Shown here: positions 62,142-64,000 of the stretch, in pieces
How positions within the stretch are numbered: position 1 is the stretch's first letter
Layout: the number at the start of each line of letters is the position of its first letter
Origin: JANNNF01 sp963772935
Lineage (GTDB): Bacteria > Pseudomonadota > Alphaproteobacteria > Rhodobacterales > Rhodobacteraceae
Assembly: GCA_963772935.1 (NCBI GenBank)
Contig: CAVYZK010000009.1
Span: forward strand, 124,001 to 188,000
DNA length: 64,000 bases
Direction of reading: 5' to 3'
The notes under the pieces: model-generated
Told to the model about the DNA's origin: nothing
The model's database searches: none
The model's input: only the letters and a program-made list of their open reading frames with translations
Translations under genes and position numbers: made by a program

Positions 62142-63022
62142 TTGTCCTTCGGACCCTTCCTTCTGCTGGCGCTGCTTGAAGGCACCGTCACCGCCGCCGT
62201 GCTGGCCCTGACCGCCGTGGGGTTGAGCCTTGTGTTCGGCGTGATGCGCGTCGTCAACGTGGCGCATGGCGAGTTCTTCATGCTGGGCGCGGTCGTCGCG
62301 TGGTTCGTGACGGCCATGATCCCCGGCCCTGCGGCGCTGGTCTGGCTGCTGGCCCTGGTCGTGGCCCCGCTGGTCGTGGGGGCGGTCGCCGTGGCCGCCG
62401 ACACGCTGATCCTGAAGCGTCTGAACCACGCGCCCGAGGCCACAATCGTCGCCACCATCGGGCTTTTGTACATCCTGCAACAGGCCGCACTCACCTTCTT
62501 TGGCCCCGATGCGCGGCCCGTTACTGCGCCGTTCACATGGCGTATCCAACTGCCGTGGTTCGGTTATTCCGGCTACAAGCTGTTCGTCGTGCTGGCGGCG
62601 GGGCTGATCCTGTGGGGCGTGTGGTTCCTGATGACGCGCAGCACGGCCGGGCTGATCATGCGCGCGACGCAAGTGGACCGGGAAACGGCCCAAGCCTTTG
62701 GCATCAACGTGAACCGCGTCTATACCGGCACCTTCGCGCTTGGGGCGGGGCTGGCGGCGGTGGCCGCCGTGCTGGTGGTGCCGGTGCAGCAGGCGCATTA
62801 CCTGATGGGGGGCGATCCGTTGCTGCTGTCGTTCATCGTGGTGATCATCGGGGGGCTTGGCAGTCTTGCGCGGCACCTTGGTGGCGGCTTTGGTGATCGG
62901 GTTGGGGGATGGGATGATCTCCATGTTCTTCTCACCCACCCTTGCCAAGATCATCGCGACGCTTGCTGGTGGCCCTGGTGCTGGTGTTCCGCCCGCAAGG
63001 TCTGTTCGGGGCGAAGGCATGA
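62142..63022 (+). CDS. livH: Branched-chain-type ABC permease LivH (two frameshifts)
   Basis: About 292 residues after correction. LivH landmarks: GTVTAAVLALTAVGLSLVFG, MRVVNVAHGEFFMLGAVVAW, NHAPEATIVATIGLLYILQQ, DRETAQAFGINVNRVYTGTF. After GGLGSL the family sequence (RGTLVAALVIGLGDGMISMF) is in another frame, and after KIIATL again (LVALVLVFRPQGLFGAKA). Extra T at 62866-62867 and at 62963-62964 explains both. No in-frame ATG follows the REP cluster; TTG at 62142 is the likely start. The stop overlaps livM (ATGA). Confidence 0.84.
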
Positions 63023-63952
63023 AGGTCTGGACCCTGCAAATCTGGCGTTCACCTCGGCCTGCTGGCCGTTCTGGCAGCGGCGTTCTTTATCCTGCCGTCC
63101 TATCACGCGACCAACATGGCGCGGATCATGGTGCTGGCGGTGTTCGCCATCGGCTACAACATCGCCTTCGGCTACACCGGACTTTTGAGCCTTGGCCACG
63201 CGCTGTTCTTTGCCGCTGGCATGTATGGCGCGGGTCTGTCGGGCCTGCCTGCCTTGCCTGCGCTGATTGCGGGCACTTTGGCGGGGGGCGCTGTGGCGGT
63301 GGCCGTGGGGTTGCTCGCGCTGCGCACGGCGGGGGTCAGCTACATGATCGTGACGCTGATGTTTGCCCAAGCGGGCTATCTGACGCTGCTGTATTTCGGG
63401 GCGGTGACGGGCGGGGATGAGGGGTTTGTGGTGCCATCAGAGGCCCGTATGATCCTCGGGTTCGACCTGTCCACCGATGCCCCGCGCTATGCGGCGGCGC
63501 TGATCCTGTTCGGGCTGTCGCTGCTGGCGTGCCTTGTTCTGGTGCGGTCGCGCTTTGGCCGGGTGCTGGTGGCGATGCGCGAAAATGCCGAACGCAGCCG
63601 GATGCTGGGCTACAATCCCTATACCGTGCAACTGACCGCGATGGCGATTTCGGGACTGTATGCCGGGCTGGCGGGGGCGGCCTATGCCGTGCTGTTCGGC
63701 TATGTGGGGGCCAGTTTTGCCACCATCCAGTATTCGATCCTGCCGATGCTGTATGTGCTGCTTGGCGGGGCGGGCACAGTGCTGGGGCCGTTCCTTGGCG
63801 CACTGGTGATGTTCTACCTGACCGAAGCCGCATCATCGCTGACCACCGCCCATCTGTTCGTGGTGGGGGTGGCTTTGGTGGTGCTGGTGCTGTTTGCGCC
63901 CAAGGGGATTCTGGGTTGGCTGCGGGAAAAGGGGGCGACATGGCTGCCCTGA
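63019..63952 (+). CDS. livM: Branched-chain-type ABC permease LivM (frameshifted)
   Basis: About 310 residues after correction. After MKVWTLQI an extra T at 63043 shifts the frame; homology continues as GVHLGLLAVLAAAFFILPSY, then NIAFGYTGLLSLGHALFFAA, VAMRENAERSRMLGYNPYTV and LVLFAPKGILGWLREKG. It forms the inner-membrane pore with LivH. It overlaps the start of the ATPase gene. Confidence 0.86.
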
Positions 63953-64000
63953 TGCAAGCGGTTGCCCTGACCCGCCATTTCGGCGGCCTGCGCGCCGTGG
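63940..64000 (+). CDS. livG: Branched-chain-type ABC ATPase LivG, N-terminus only
   Basis: The window ends 20 codons into this gene (MAALMQAVALTRHFGGLRAV). The RHFGGLRAV stretch is the typical beginning of LivG before Walker A. ATG at 63940 overlaps livM by 13 nt; ATG at 63952 (TGATG) is an alternative start. Confidence 0.7.
   Translation, partial: MAALMQAVALTRHFGGLRAV

Noticed and set aside
60807..63020. 737-codon minus-strand frame opposite the Liv-type importer
   Set aside because: It spans the REP array and several genes whose plus-strand products are clear; His/Gln/Arg-rich shadow.
1..64000. tRNA or rRNA genes, integrase or attachment sites marking an island
   Set aside because: None seen on either strand by reading; no phage or conjugative genes either. 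A covariance-model scan was not possible.

Overview
The window is high-GC DNA from an alphaproteobacterium, most likely a Rhodobacteraceae (Rhodobacterales). The evidence is a divergent hmuR / hmuSTUV haem locus with TGA-N9-TCA iron boxes, the order surE-pcm-nlpD-like, a Fur/Mur-type regulator without CxxC pairs, many binding-protein ABC importers, and a recurrent intergenic element carrying GGGATATTTGTGCAAAGAGG-like cores. The genus cannot be fixed from this sequence. No rRNA, tRNA, CRISPR, phage or transposase gene is visible.

Layout. 0.1-6.2 kb: a giant RTX (type I secreted) protein. 6.4-13.7 kb: haem uptake (tonB, hmuR on the minus strand; hmuS, hmuT, hmuU, hmuV on the plus strand). 13.9-16.4 kb: a CRP-like regulator overlapping a CHASE2 nucleotide cyclase. 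16.6-18.1 kb: a GST / ArsR / SRPBCC cassette with its own operator-like dyads. 18.2-25.2 kb, minus strand: FecR-domain protein, MBL hydrolase, polyamine-type ABC importer, agmatinase-family ureohydrolase and LysR. 25.4-31.5 kb: the urea importer urtABCDE. 31.9-37.4 kb: methyltransferase, glycosyltransferase, SDR, a second RTX protein and a PHP hydrolase. 37.6-40.8 kb: nlpD-like, pcm, surE and fur/mur. 40.9-51.2 kb: flavin reductase, two trimethylamine-dehydrogenase-like flavoproteins, a nitrilase-type amidase and a second polyamine-type importer (potABCD) with a divergent LuxR regulator. 51.3-52.4 kb: TetR and MarR regulators. 52.8-64.0 kb: a molybdenum hydroxylase, a 6-hydroxynicotinate-reductase-like protein, UPF0280, an 'amino acid synthesis' family protein, an orphan membrane protein and a branched-chain-type ABC importer, together resembling a reductive N-heterocycle catabolic system.

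How it works together. Most of the window concerns acquisition of nitrogen (urea, polyamines, guanidino compounds, methylated amines, N-heterocycles) and iron (haem). Regulators sit next to the systems they probably control, often with perfect or near-perfect dyads in the shared intergenic regions.

Sequence quality. Ten genes show 15 single-base frame changes where homology continues in another frame, mostly at short homopolymers or as an extra T before G. This density suggests uncorrected sequencing errors rather than true pseudogenes. These genes are annotated across the shift, with each position given.
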